Assembly: GCA_016191345.1 (NCBI GenBank)
Contig: JACPOU010000051.1
Span: 1 to 64,000, forward strand
Source of the DNA: Chloroflexota bacterium
GTDB taxonomy: Bacteria > Chloroflexota > Limnocylindria > Limnocylindrales > CSP1-4
DNA length: 64,000 bases
Reading direction: 5' to 3'
Shown: positions 42,648-51,315 of the stretch, in pieces
How the letters are laid out: every line of letters begins with the position of its first letter
Numbering within the stretch: position 1 is the stretch's first letter
Position numbers and translations under genes: made by a program
The notes under the pieces: generated by a model
Told to the model about the DNA's origin: nothing
Seen by the model: the letters and a program-made list of their open reading frames with translations, nothing else
The model's database searches: none

Positions 42648-43343
42648 TTGAAGCCTGCCGCGTCCCCCGCGATCGATTGGCTGAGTCTTTCCGAGGCCAG
42701 CCGGGTCCTCGGTGTCTCTCCCGCCACGGTTCGCCGCTGGGGCGATGCCGGTCGACTTCGAGTCTTCCTCACGCCCGGCGGTCATCGTCGCTTCTCGCGG
42801 GCCGGCCTCGAGCGCCTGTTGCCGTCGGCTCGCCTCGGCCGGCCATCCCTCAGCAGCGCCGGGCTCACTCCTGCCCGGCTGTCGAGGTCCTATCGGCGGG
42901 TCAGCCGCGGCGTATCCGCCGAGCTCCCGTGGGTTCTCGCCCTGTCGGACGATCAACGGGAACTCTTTCGCGTTGAAGGTCACCTCCTGGCCGAACGGCT
43001 CCTGCAGCACCTCGAGGCCAGGGATCCGGAGATCGCGTCGGATCTGCTTCGAGACGCGGCCTCCAATGCCGCGAGGTACGGCCGGCTTGCGGTGTCGATC
43101 GGCCTGTCCCTGAGCCAGACCGTCGAAGGATTCCTCCGCTTCCGGGCGCCGTTCCATCGGGAACTCGCACTGGCGGCGCAGCGCCGAGGGTTCGACGCTC
43201 ACGAAACGACATCGCTGCTCGCCTCGGCCGAGCGGGCGATGGACCAGCTCCTCGTCGCCACGATGACCGGACACAGCGTCGAGACGGTGACGAACGGCCG
43301 TCGTGCCCGCCGGGTCGCGGGGGCACCCGGATCCCGACGGTGA
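42648..43343 (+). CDS. MerR/excisionase-type HTH regulator heading the heme operon
   Basis: 231 residues with a TTG start at 42648 (TAGGTAG upstream as possible ribosome site; no ATG or GTG fits). HTH at 12-58: DWLSLSEASRVLGVSPATVRRWGDAGRLRVFLTPGGHRRFSRAGLERLL. The C-terminal 130 residues are all helical (FRVEGHLLAERLLQHLEARDPEIASDLLRDAASNAARYGRLA ... SLSQTVEGFLRFRAPFHRELA), resembling an RsbRD-N or globin-like sensory bundle, with His residues available for a cofactor. Its stop overlaps the hemA GTG by 4 nt, so it is the operon's own first gene. Sensing heme or a precursor is inference. Confidence 0.82.
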   Translation: MKPAASPAIDWLSLSEASRVLGVSPATVRRWGDAGRLRVFLTPGGHRRFSRAGLERLLPSARLGRPSLSSAGLTPARLSRSYRRVSRGVSAELPWVLALSDDQRELFRVEGHLLAERLLQHLEARDPEIASDLLRDAASNAARYGRLAVSIGLSLSQTVEGFLRFRAPFHRELALAAQRRGFDAHETTSLLASAERAMDQLLVATMTGHSVETVTNGRRARRVAGAPGSRR

Positions 43344-44491
43344 GCGCGCCATCGGGTGAGATCATCGTCGTCGCGGCCCATGCGCGGCGCGTCCCAGCCC
43401 CGGCGCGTGCCGCCCTGGCCGAGGCGTTCCGGGCCGTGCGGGGCGACGGCCTCCTTCTCGAAACCTGCCACCGGGTGGAGCTCTACCTTCCCTGGAGCCG
43501 GAGCGCGGAGGCCATCCCGGCCAACCTGCCGCCCGGCGTGGAGGTGTTGCGAGGTCCGGCCGCTGAACGGCATGCGTTGGAGGTCGCGGTCGGCCTCGAT
43601 TCCGTCGTCCTCGGTGAGGACCAGATCCTCCACCAGCTCCGCACGGCACTCGCGAGCGCCCGGGCAGGCAGCCCCGTCGCCTCCGAGATCGATCGCCTCA
43701 TGAGCCTGGCGCTGCGCGCCGGAAGGACCGCGCGCTCATGGCGCACCGGACCGGGGCGGACGCTGGCCGACGAAGCCCTCGATGCCTTCACGCGCCGGGG
43801 CATCCGGCTCGACGGCATGGACGTGCTGGTCGTCGGGACGGGCGAGATGGGCGAGCTGGCGGCGCTCCGTGCTCGTGCCGTCGGCGCACGGCCCGTCATC
43901 GCCAGTCGCTCGGCGGCCCACGCGGCCGCGAGCGCCGCCGCCCTGGGCGCGACAACAGTTGCCTTCGATCCGGGCGAGGCGGTCACGCTGTTCGGCGCCA
44001 TCGTCGTCGCCCTGGCCGGCCCGTGGCGACTGAGTCCCCCGACCATCGACAGGATCGCGAACGGGCCGGCGACGATCGTGGACCTTTCGATGCCGTCAGC
44101 CGTCCCGGACACATTGGTCCAAAGCCTCGGCGATCGCTACGTGTCCGTGGATGCGCTTGCCAGCGAGGCGGGCAACCCGGGCTCCTCGCGGGCCGGCGGG
44201 CGGGCCCGGGACCTGGTGGAGCGAACCCTTGTGGAGTTCGAGCGCTGGGCCGAGGGGTGGCAGCACCGAGCTGTCGCGCAGGCACTCGTCGAGCGAGCCG
44301 AGGCGGAACGGAGCGCGCAGCTGGCACGGCTCTGGCTGGTCGCCCCCGAGATCGAGCCCGCGGCGCGCCTGGCAGTCGAACGCATGAGTCGGCAGTTGAC
44401 CGAGCGGCTCTTTCGGGAAGCGCTGGAGCGGCTCCGCCATGACCCGGAGGGCCGGCTCACATCGGCCGCGCGGGAGTTGTTCTCGCTATGA
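43340..44491 (+). CDS. hemA: Glutamyl-tRNA reductase
   Basis: 383 residues, GTG start overlapping the regulator's stop. It reduces glutamyl-tRNA(Glu) with NADPH to glutamate-1-semialdehyde, the first committed step of C5 tetrapyrrole synthesis. Catalytic C43 sits in LLETCHRVELYLP; the family usually has TCNR, so H44 replaces Asn. VGLDSVVLGEDQILHQLRTAL and the Rossmann segment MDVLVVGTGEMGELAAL are clear, and a C-terminal dimerisation helix (VERMSRQLTERLFREALERLR) is present. About 30-60 residues shorter than many HemA proteins. Confidence 0.95.
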   Translation: MSAPSGEIIVVAAHARRVPAPARAALAEAFRAVRGDGLLLETCHRVELYLPWSRSAEAIPANLPPGVEVLRGPAAERHALEVAVGLDSVVLGEDQILHQLRTALASARAGSPVASEIDRLMSLALRAGRTARSWRTGPGRTLADEALDAFTRRGIRLDGMDVLVVGTGEMGELAALRARAVGARPVIASRSAAHAAASAAALGATTVAFDPGEAVTLFGAIVVALAGPWRLSPPTIDRIANGPATIVDLSMPSAVPDTLVQSLGDRYVSVDALASEAGNPGSSRAGGRARDLVERTLVEFERWAEGWQHRAVAQALVERAEAERSAQLARLWLVAPEIEPAARLAVERMSRQLTERLFREALERLRHDPEGRLTSAARELFSL

Positions 44492-46197
44492 GTGGCGATG
44501 ATGTCCGGGTCGGGACGCGCGGGAGTGCGCTGGCCATGGTCCAGGCCAACCTCGTGGCCGCGGCGCTCCTGCGCGTGGGGGCCCGGGCGAGCATCGTCGT
44601 CATCGAGACGGAGGGGGATCGCCGCCCGTCGGACCTGGCCTGGGGCGACGGCGTCTTCGTCGCCGCGATCGAGCGCGAGCTGCTCGCGGGCCGGATCGAC
44701 GTCGGAGTGCACAGCGCGAAGGACCTGCCCACCGTGCTCGACCGCCGCCTCTCCATTGCGGCCTTCCTTCCGCGCGCCGATCCGAGGGACGCGCTCGTCG
44801 TCCGCGACGGAATGAACGGCCGTCTCGACGAGCTTCCGCCAGGGGCAAGCGTTGGAACCGACAGCCCGCGACGCACCGGCTTCCTGCTCGCGCATCGCCC
44901 GGACCTTGATGTCCGACCGATCCACGGCAACGTCGATACCCGACTGCGACGCATGGATGCGGGCGAAGTCGACGCGCTGGTCCTGGCCGCGGCCGGCCTG
45001 GACCGCCTTGGGCTCGCCAACCGCATTGGCGAGCGCCTCGATCCCGTGCTGGTTCCGCCTGCGCCGGGCCAGGGCGCGATCGCCGTGCAGGCACGCTCCG
45101 ACGACCCGCTCGTCATGCTGCTCTCGAAGATCGACGACGCCGACACGCGACGCGCCGTCGAAGCTGAGCGGGACCTGCTGGCCGCGTGTGGCGGGGGCTG
45201 TCGATCGCCCATCGGCGCCCTCGCCCTGGCCGCCGGCGACCAGGTCGCCATCCAGGCCGGCCGAGTCGCGATCGACGGAACCGGCGCCCGCTCAGGGCGG
45301 CGCTCGGGACCGGCGGATGCGGTGCGGCAGATGGTCGCGGATCTCGCGGCGGTCGTATCGGCACCCGGCCCGTGGCGGCCCGAGGCGGCCGGCGCCGGAC
45401 GGCCGAGACGCCCTCGCGTGATCGTCACGCGCCCCGAGGGCCAGGCCGGGGCGCTCATGGCTGCGTTGCGTGATGTCGCGCTGGACCCGATCCCGACCCC
45501 GACGATCAAGGTTCACCTCGGTGCCCCTGACGGACCGCTCGACCGAGCGCTGCCGTGGATCGGAAGCTTCGCCTGGGTCGTCATCACGAGCGCGAACGGC
45601 GCCCGAGCCCTGCTCGCGGCCGCGGAGCGGATCTTCACGCCGTTCGAGGCAACGCGCCTCGCGGCGGTCGGTCCTCAGACGAGGATGGCCCTGGAAGCCG
45701 AGGGCGTCGACGTTGCGTTCCAGCCCACCGTCGCCACGGCCTCGGACCTCGGACGACAGTTGCCGATCACGGCGGGCGACGAAGTGCTGGTCGTGCGTGG
45801 TTCAACCGGTGGCGCGGAGCTGTCCGAGATGCTCGTTGCGCGCGGCGCGGTCGTCCACGAGGTTGTCGCCTACACGACCGAGGAGGCGCCACCTGAGTTC
45901 GGACGGCGTCTCCGGCAGGCCTTCGGCGAGGGTCCGGTGGCCGCCGCCGTCTTCACGAGCGGGTCCACCGTGCGAGGTCTCGTACGGCTCGCCGCGACGG
46001 AATCGATCCGCGTGGGCGGCCTTCCCGCGATCTGCATCGGACCCGAGACCGCCGCGGCCGCCGCCGCCGCGGGGTTCGAGGTGGTTGGCGTGGCCGAGTC
46101 GACGGAACCAGCGGTTCTGGCCGAGACCGCGGCCCGGGCGATTCGGGTCCGATTGCCCGCCCCGCCGCTCGCGCCGGCCGGAGGTTCGCCACGATGA
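44488..46197 (+). CDS. hemCD: Porphobilinogen deaminase / uroporphyrinogen-III synthase fusion
   Basis: 569 residues. The HemC part (1-295) has VRVGTRGSALAMVQANLV, HSAKDLPT, DSPRRTGFLLAHRPDLDVRPIHGNVDTRL and the dipyrromethane cofactor Cys C238 in CGGGCRSPIGA. A linker near 295-310 joins the HemD part (311-560: PRVIVTRPEGQAGALMAAL, WVVITSANGARAL, VVAYTTEE, AAVFTSGSTVRGL). The protein would make hydroxymethylbilane and cyclise it to uroporphyrinogen III in one chain. ATGA overlap with hemA. Confidence 0.95.
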   Translation: MSGDDVRVGTRGSALAMVQANLVAAALLRVGARASIVVIETEGDRRPSDLAWGDGVFVAAIERELLAGRIDVGVHSAKDLPTVLDRRLSIAAFLPRADPRDALVVRDGMNGRLDELPPGASVGTDSPRRTGFLLAHRPDLDVRPIHGNVDTRLRRMDAGEVDALVLAAAGLDRLGLANRIGERLDPVLVPPAPGQGAIAVQARSDDPLVMLLSKIDDADTRRAVEAERDLLAACGGGCRSPIGALALAAGDQVAIQAGRVAIDGTGARSGRRSGPADAVRQMVADLAAVVSAPGPWRPEAAGAGRPRRPRVIVTRPEGQAGALMAALRDVALDPIPTPTIKVHLGAPDGPLDRALPWIGSFAWVVITSANGARALLAAAERIFTPFEATRLAAVGPQTRMALEAEGVDVAFQPTVATASDLGRQLPITAGDEVLVVRGSTGGAELSEMLVARGAVVHEVVAYTTEEAPPEFGRRLRQAFGEGPVAAAVFTSGSTVRGLVRLAATESIRVGGLPAICIGPETAAAAAAAGFEVVGVAESTEPAVLAETAARAIRVRLPAPPLAPAGGSPR

Positions 46198-47231
46198 GCG
46201 TTGACCTGACGGGCATGCCCGCGAACGCGCCCTCCGGAGGCGACCTCCCCCTGCCCTCGATCCGGCTCCGCCGGTTACGGGGCAGTGAGCGAATCCGGCG
46301 ACTCGTCCGGGAGACGCGGATCGACCCCGCGATGCTGGTGGCGCCGCTGTTCGTCTGCGCGGGGAGTGGCGTCCGCGAGCCGATCGGGTCGATGCCCGGC
46401 GTGGCGCGTCTATCGCCGGATCTCGCCGCGATCGAGGCGGAGACGCTCGCGGCACTCGGGGTCGGGGGCCTCCTCCTGTTCGGCCTGCCTCGGGGCAAGG
46501 ACCCGATGGGATCCGAGGCGTCGGCCGACGACGGTGTCGTCCAGGACGCGTTCTCGCGGATCCGCTCGCTCCAGCTTCCGATCGTGACGATCGCCGACAC
46601 GTGCCTGTGCGAGTACACCGACCATGGCCACTGCGGGCCGCTCACGCGGTCGGGTGAGGTGGACAATGACGCGGCCCTCGAGCGTCTCGCCGCCACCGCC
46701 GTGAGCCAGGCCCGGGCCGGCGCCGACATCGTCGCCCCGAGCGCGATGATGGATGGCCAGGTGGCGGCGATCCGGGCGGCGCTCGACGGCGCGGGCTTCC
46801 AGGGCACGCCGATCATGGCCTACGCCGCAAAGCACGCCTCCGCGTTCTACGGGCCCTTTCGGGAAGCCGCCGGGAGCGCGCCGGCCCTCGGCGACCGGCG
46901 GGCCTACCAGATGGACCCGACGAATGGGCGCGAGGCGATGCGAGAGATGGCGCTCGACGTCGCGGAGGGCGCGGACCTGCTGCTCGTCAAGCCGGGCCTG
47001 CCGGGTCTCGACCTGATCGCCGCGGCGCGGCAGCGGTTCGACCTCCCGATTGCCGCATACCAGGTGAGCGGCGAGCACGCGATGATCGCGGCCGCCGCCG
47101 AACGCGGCTGGATCGATCGTCGCAACGCGACGCTCGAGGCCGTCGGGGCCATGGTCCGGGCCGGCGCCGGGATCGTCGTCACGTACGCTGCCGGCGATAT
47201 CGCCCGGTGGCTGGCGGACGAGCGATCGTGA
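46194..47231 (+). CDS. hemB: Porphobilinogen synthase (zinc type)
   Basis: 345 residues. Condenses two 5-aminolevulinate molecules. Zinc ligands C137, C139 and C147 in DTCLCEYTDHGHCG show the zinc-dependent form. Schiff-base lysines are K213 in AAKHASAFYGPF and K266 in LLVKPGLPGLD. IVTIADTC, APSAMMDGQVAAIR and AYQVSGEHAMI are intact. ATGA overlap with hemCD. Confidence 0.97.
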   Translation: MSVDLTGMPANAPSGGDLPLPSIRLRRLRGSERIRRLVRETRIDPAMLVAPLFVCAGSGVREPIGSMPGVARLSPDLAAIEAETLAALGVGGLLLFGLPRGKDPMGSEASADDGVVQDAFSRIRSLQLPIVTIADTCLCEYTDHGHCGPLTRSGEVDNDAALERLAATAVSQARAGADIVAPSAMMDGQVAAIRAALDGAGFQGTPIMAYAAKHASAFYGPFREAAGSAPALGDRRAYQMDPTNGREAMREMALDVAEGADLLLVKPGLPGLDLIAAARQRFDLPIAAYQVSGEHAMIAAAAERGWIDRRNATLEAVGAMVRAGAGIVVTYAAGDIARWLADERS

Positions 47232-47917
47232 CGGACCCCGCCAGCACGTACGTCCAGGCCCTGGCACTCAGCCTCGATCCGGCCTGGCGTCGACGCTCCG
47301 ATGACCGCCGCCGTCGCGAGGCCGCCTCGTTCTCGGATCTCCTGTCTCGCCCGGACGTGCCGCCGATGCGAACCATGGCCTACAGCTCCATCGGCATCGA
47401 GCCGGGCGTGGACCTGCTCCTGTGGCGCCGCGCCGACTCTGTCGATGCGCTCGAGGAGGCCGCCGCCGCCGTGCTCCGGACGGGCCTCGGGCGATGGCTC
47501 GAGGTCCGCCACTCCCTGCTCGGCCGGATCGGCCCGTCACAGTACGTCCGCAAGCCGACCGAACAGGAGCAGTCGCCGTTCGACGGCGCGCGATCGCGCT
47601 ACCTGATCGTCTATCCGTTCACGAAGAGCACGGACTGGTACCTGCTGCCCGCTGAGGCCCGGCAGGGGATCATGAACGAGCACATGCGGGTGGGCCATCA
47701 GTACCCGATGGTCCGCCAGGCGTTGGCGTACTCCTTCGGGCTGGACGGGCAGGACTTCGTCGTGGCCTACGAAACCGACGATCTGCCCGCGTTCGGAGAT
47801 CTCGTCCGGGCGCTGCGTGCCACCGAGAGCCGCCGCTCCACCGTCAACGACAATCCCATCCTTCTCGGAGTCCATCGCCCCGCCGGGGAGATCCTCCATC
47901 TCCTGGGTGCGCCGTGA
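47228..47917 (+). CDS. hemQ: Coproheme decarboxylase HemQ (chlorite dismutase-like)
   Basis: 229 residues, GTG start overlapping hemB by 4 nt. The Cld-fold protein carries the proximal heme His H152 in IMNEHMRVGHQYP, with YPFTKSTDWYLLP before it. In the coproporphyrin-dependent pathway HemQ converts coproheme to heme b using peroxide. No distal Arg of true chlorite dismutases is evident, and the operon setting settles HemQ. This implies that HemH here inserts iron into coproporphyrin III rather than protoporphyrin IX. Confidence 0.92.
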   Translation: MTDPASTYVQALALSLDPAWRRRSDDRRRREAASFSDLLSRPDVPPMRTMAYSSIGIEPGVDLLLWRRADSVDALEEAAAAVLRTGLGRWLEVRHSLLGRIGPSQYVRKPTEQEQSPFDGARSRYLIVYPFTKSTDWYLLPAEARQGIMNEHMRVGHQYPMVRQALAYSFGLDGQDFVVAYETDDLPAFGDLVRALRATESRRSTVNDNPILLGVHRPAGEILHLLGAP

Positions 47918-49206
47918 CGACCGCGCCAACGACAGCCGGCGTTTCGTCGGATCTCGTGCGTCGGGCCGAGAGCCTCTTTCCGGGCGGCGTGAACAGCCCC
48001 GTTCGCGCGTTCCGATCCGTGGCCCGGCCGCCCCTCCTCCTCCAGCGCGGCAAGGGGCCCCATGTCTGGGATGTGGACGGCCGCCGATACATCGACTACA
48101 TCGGGTCGTGGGGCCCCGCCATCCTCGGTCATGCCGACGCCGGAGTGATGGCGGCCATGTCGTCGGCCCTGAGCGACGGCCTGGCGCTCGGAGCGACCCA
48201 TCCGCTCGAGATCGAGCTCGGCGAGGCCATCCGCTTGGCGATGCCCTCGATGGAACGGCTGCGCTTCACGTCGTCCGGCACGGAAGCGGTCATGTCCGCC
48301 GTGCGCCTCGCCCGTGCCGCGACGGGCCGCGACCTCATCGTCAAGTTCGGGGGCGGGTACCACGGTCACGCGGACCATCTCCTCGTGAACGCCGGTTCGG
48401 GGATCGCGACGCACGGGATCCCGGGCAGCGCCGGCGTGCCCGACGGCGTGGCTGCGCTGACGGTCGTCCTGCCCTACAACGATCGGGGAGCCGTCGAGGC
48501 AGCATTCCGCATCCACCGCGGGCAGGTCGCGGCCGTGATCGTGGAGCCCGTGGCCGCCAACGTCGGCGTCATCCCGCCGGTGCCCGGATTCCTGGAGACG
48601 GTGCGGGCCGTGACCGCCGCGGACGGAGCGCTGCTCATCTTCGATGAGGTCATCACCGGCTTTCGCCTCGGTCGTGGCGGGGCCCAGGGTCTGATGGGCA
48701 TCACGCCCGACCTCACGACGCTCGGCAAGATCATCGGCGGCGGCATGCCCATCGGAGCGTACGGCGGCCGGGCGGACCTGATGGCGATGATCGCGCCCTC
48801 GGGTCCCGTCTACCAGGCCGGCACCCTGTCAGGGCATCCGCTCGCGATGGCGGCCGGAATCGCCACGCTCGCCGCGTTGACGCCGGAGCGCTACGAGGCC
48901 CTGGAGGCGACGGCCGCCGGGCTCGAAGCGGGGCTCAGGAGCGTGGCCGCCGCACCCGGCGGTCGCATCGCCCTGGCGCGTGTCGGATCCCTCCTGACGG
49001 TCTTCTTCGCGGACGAGCCGCCGGTCAATGCCGGTCAGGCTCTGGCCGCCGACCGCTCGGCGTTCACGCGGTTCTTCGGACAGATGCTGGACAGGGGAGT
49101 CCTCCTCCCGCCGTCGCCATTCGAAGCGTGGTTCGTCTCCATGGCCCACGGCCGTGACGAGATCGCCGCGACCATCACCGCCGTCACGGAGGCATTGACT
49201 GAATGA
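47914..49206 (+). CDS. hemL: Glutamate-1-semialdehyde 2,1-aminomutase
   Basis: 430 residues, GTG start overlapping hemQ by 4 nt. Converts glutamate-1-semialdehyde to 5-aminolevulinate. FPGGVNSPVRAFRSV, FTSSGTEAVMSAVRLARAATGRDLIVKF, YHGHADHLLV, LLIFDEVITGFRL and the PLP Lys K272 in TLGKIIGGGMPIGAYGG are diagnostic; SGTxAxMSA distinguishes it from other class III aminotransferases. Confidence 0.97.
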   Translation: MTTAPTTAGVSSDLVRRAESLFPGGVNSPVRAFRSVARPPLLLQRGKGPHVWDVDGRRYIDYIGSWGPAILGHADAGVMAAMSSALSDGLALGATHPLEIELGEAIRLAMPSMERLRFTSSGTEAVMSAVRLARAATGRDLIVKFGGGYHGHADHLLVNAGSGIATHGIPGSAGVPDGVAALTVVLPYNDRGAVEAAFRIHRGQVAAVIVEPVAANVGVIPPVPGFLETVRAVTAADGALLIFDEVITGFRLGRGGAQGLMGITPDLTTLGKIIGGGMPIGAYGGRADLMAMIAPSGPVYQAGTLSGHPLAMAAGIATLAALTPERYEALEATAAGLEAGLRSVAAAPGGRIALARVGSLLTVFFADEPPVNAGQALAADRSAFTRFFGQMLDRGVLLPPSPFEAWFVSMAHGRDEIAATITAVTEALTE

Positions 49207-50246
49207 GTGACCGCTTTCTCCGAGCCTGCCGCCGCGAGGCAGTCGACGCGACACCTGTCTGGTTCATGCGCCAGGCCGGTCGGACCTTTCCCGCCTATCG
49301 CGCCCTGCGCGAGCGCCATGGGATCCTCGAGCTCGCGAAGAATCCGGAGCTATGTGCCGAAGTGACCCTCATGCCGGTCCGCGAGCTCGGCGTGGACGCT
49401 GCGGTCATGTACGCCGACATCATGCTGCCGCTCGAGCCCATGGGCGTCGACCTGCACATCGAGCCCGAGGTCGGCCCGATCATCGAGCGACCGCTCCGGA
49501 CCATGGCCGACATCGAGGCCCTCCGAAAGCTCGATCCAGCTGTCATCGAATCCACCCTCGAGGCGATCCGGCTCGTCCGAAGGGAGCTGGAGGGCAGGGC
49601 CGCCGTCATCGGCTTCAGCGGCGCACCGTTCACCCTCGCCTGCTACCTCATCGAGGGCCGGCCATCGCGTGACTATGCGATGGCCAAGGCGTTCATGTAT
49701 GGACAACCGGCCGCATGGCACGCCCTGATGGATCGCCTGTCGGAAATGGCGATCGCGTACCTGCGGGCCCAGGTCGAGGCCGGTGCCCAGGTGGTCCAGC
49801 TGTTCGACAGCTGGGTCGGCGGGCTTGCCCCGGCCGACTACGAGGCCTTTGTCCAGCCGTACGTCCGGCGCATCGACGAGGCGCTGGCGGGCGTCCCGAC
49901 GATCCTCTTCGGAACGGGTACCGCCTCCCTGCTCGAGCTGACCGCGGCGTGTGGCAGTGACCTCGTCGGGGTCGATCACCGGATCTCGCTCGCCGATGCC
50001 TGGGCGAGGATCGGGTTCGACCGCGGCATCCAGGGGAACCTGGACGGCGCGCGCGTGCTCGCCGGCTGGGACGCCACCGAAGCGGGCGCCCGGCGCGTCC
50101 TCGACGAGGCAGCGGGCCGGCCCGGCCACGTGTTCAATCTCGGTCACGGCGTCCTCCCGGGCAGCGATCCGGCGATCCTTCGTCGGCTTGTCGACTTCGT
50201 GCACGAGACGACCGCTCGCGTGGACCTCGCGGCGGCCACGGCATGA
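49203..50246 (+). CDS. hemE: Uroporphyrinogen decarboxylase
   Basis: 347 residues, ATGA overlap with hemL. Decarboxylates uroporphyrinogen III to coproporphyrinogen III. VWFMRQAGRTFPAYRALRER holds the two substrate Arg residues; MYADIMLPLEPMG, GFSGAPFTLACYLIEG, VQLFDSWVGGLAPADYEAFV and GVDHRISLADAW are family signatures. Confidence 0.97.
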   Translation: MSDRFLRACRREAVDATPVWFMRQAGRTFPAYRALRERHGILELAKNPELCAEVTLMPVRELGVDAAVMYADIMLPLEPMGVDLHIEPEVGPIIERPLRTMADIEALRKLDPAVIESTLEAIRLVRRELEGRAAVIGFSGAPFTLACYLIEGRPSRDYAMAKAFMYGQPAAWHALMDRLSEMAIAYLRAQVEAGAQVVQLFDSWVGGLAPADYEAFVQPYVRRIDEALAGVPTILFGTGTASLLELTAACGSDLVGVDHRISLADAWARIGFDRGIQGNLDGARVLAGWDATEAGARRVLDEAAGRPGHVFNLGHGVLPGSDPAILRRLVDFVHETTARVDLAAATA

Positions 50247-51175
50247 GCGACCTGCCGGCTGATGCCGGCGTCCTCCTGATGACGTACGGCTCGCCGGACA
50301 CGATGGAGGAAGCGGATGTCGCCGCGTACCTCGCGAAGGTCCGGGGAGGCCGAACGCCGAACGCCGAGCTCGTCACGGAGTTCGCCCGGCGCTACCAGGT
50401 CATCGGCGGGTCGCCGCTGGTCGAGATCACGGCTCGGCAGGCGGCCGCCCTCGCGGCGCACCTCCATCGGCCCGTCCGGGCGGCGATGCGGTTCTCCGAG
50501 CCGACCATCGAGCGAGCGCTCCGCGTCCTCGCGGCAGAGGGTGCCCGGCGGGTCGTCGGGATCGTGCTGTCACCGCAGTACTCCCCGATGCTGATGGGAG
50601 GCTATGGACGAGACATCGAGGCGGCGCGGGACCAGATCGGCCCCGGGGCCCCCGCCGTCCGGATGGCGGGGGAGTGGTGGGCGGAGCCGGAATTCATCCG
50701 GGCCCTCGCGATGCGCGTCCGGGCCGCGCTGGCGCGACTCGGCGAGACGGAGCGCCGCAGTGTGGCCGTGCTCATGACTGCCCACAGCCTGCCGCGTCAT
50801 GTCGCCGAGCAGGAGCCGGGGTACCTGGAGCAACTGCGCGGCACTGCCCTCGCCGTCGCGGCTGCCGCCGGGCTCCCGGACGATGCCTGGCAGTTCTGCT
50901 GGCAGAGCGCAGGGCACGAGCCGGGCGAATGGATGCAGCCCGATCTCAAGGATCTCGTGGGTGACCTGGCAGCGACCGGCCGGAGCGCGATCCTGGTCGT
51001 CCCGGTCCAGTTCCTGGCCGACCACCTCGAGGTGCTGTACGACATCGATGTCGGCGCCAGGGAGCAGGCTGCCGTTGCCGGGATCGGGTTTGCGCGCATC
51101 GGCTCCCTCAACGACGATCCGGCGCTCGTCGCGGCACTCGGAAACGTCGCTCGCCGGACCCTGATGCCTGCCTGA
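50243..51175 (+). CDS. hemH: Ferrochelatase (coproporphyrin type by context)
   Basis: 310 residues, ATGA overlap with hemE, last gene of the operon. GVLLMTYGSP opens the protein; metal-site H181 in MTAHSLP and E263 in PVQFLADHLEVLYDID are present; SPQYSPMLMGGYGRDIEAA fits. The short monofunctional form without a C-terminal 2Fe-2S tail and the presence of hemQ indicate iron insertion into coproporphyrin III (CpfC role). A weak hairpin (GCGCCGCT...AGCGGCGC, 51212-51238) follows the stop. Confidence 0.95.
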   Translation: MSDLPADAGVLLMTYGSPDTMEEADVAAYLAKVRGGRTPNAELVTEFARRYQVIGGSPLVEITARQAAALAAHLHRPVRAAMRFSEPTIERALRVLAAEGARRVVGIVLSPQYSPMLMGGYGRDIEAARDQIGPGAPAVRMAGEWWAEPEFIRALAMRVRAALARLGETERRSVAVLMTAHSLPRHVAEQEPGYLEQLRGTALAVAAAAGLPDDAWQFCWQSAGHEPGEWMQPDLKDLVGDLAATGRSAILVVPVQFLADHLEVLYDIDVGAREQAAVAGIGFARIGSLNDDPALVAALGNVARRTLMPA

Positions 51176-51315
51176 CAACCCTCTCGCAACCCGCCGTGGC
51201 CCCCAATCGCAGCGCCGCTGCCGCCCGCTGAGCGGCGCGAGCGGCCGCCTTCGCCCCGACACTCGCAGGCAGGGTCCGCCACCGTTGCTCGGGCCCGCCT
51301 GGAGGACGACCCGCC

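Noticed and set aside
46194..47231. Magnesium-only HemB
   Set aside because: The three zinc cysteines (137, 139, 147) are all present, so it is the zinc type.
51212..51238. Heme operon terminator
   Set aside because: Only an 8-bp stem with an 11-nt loop and no U run; too weak to list as a feature on its own.
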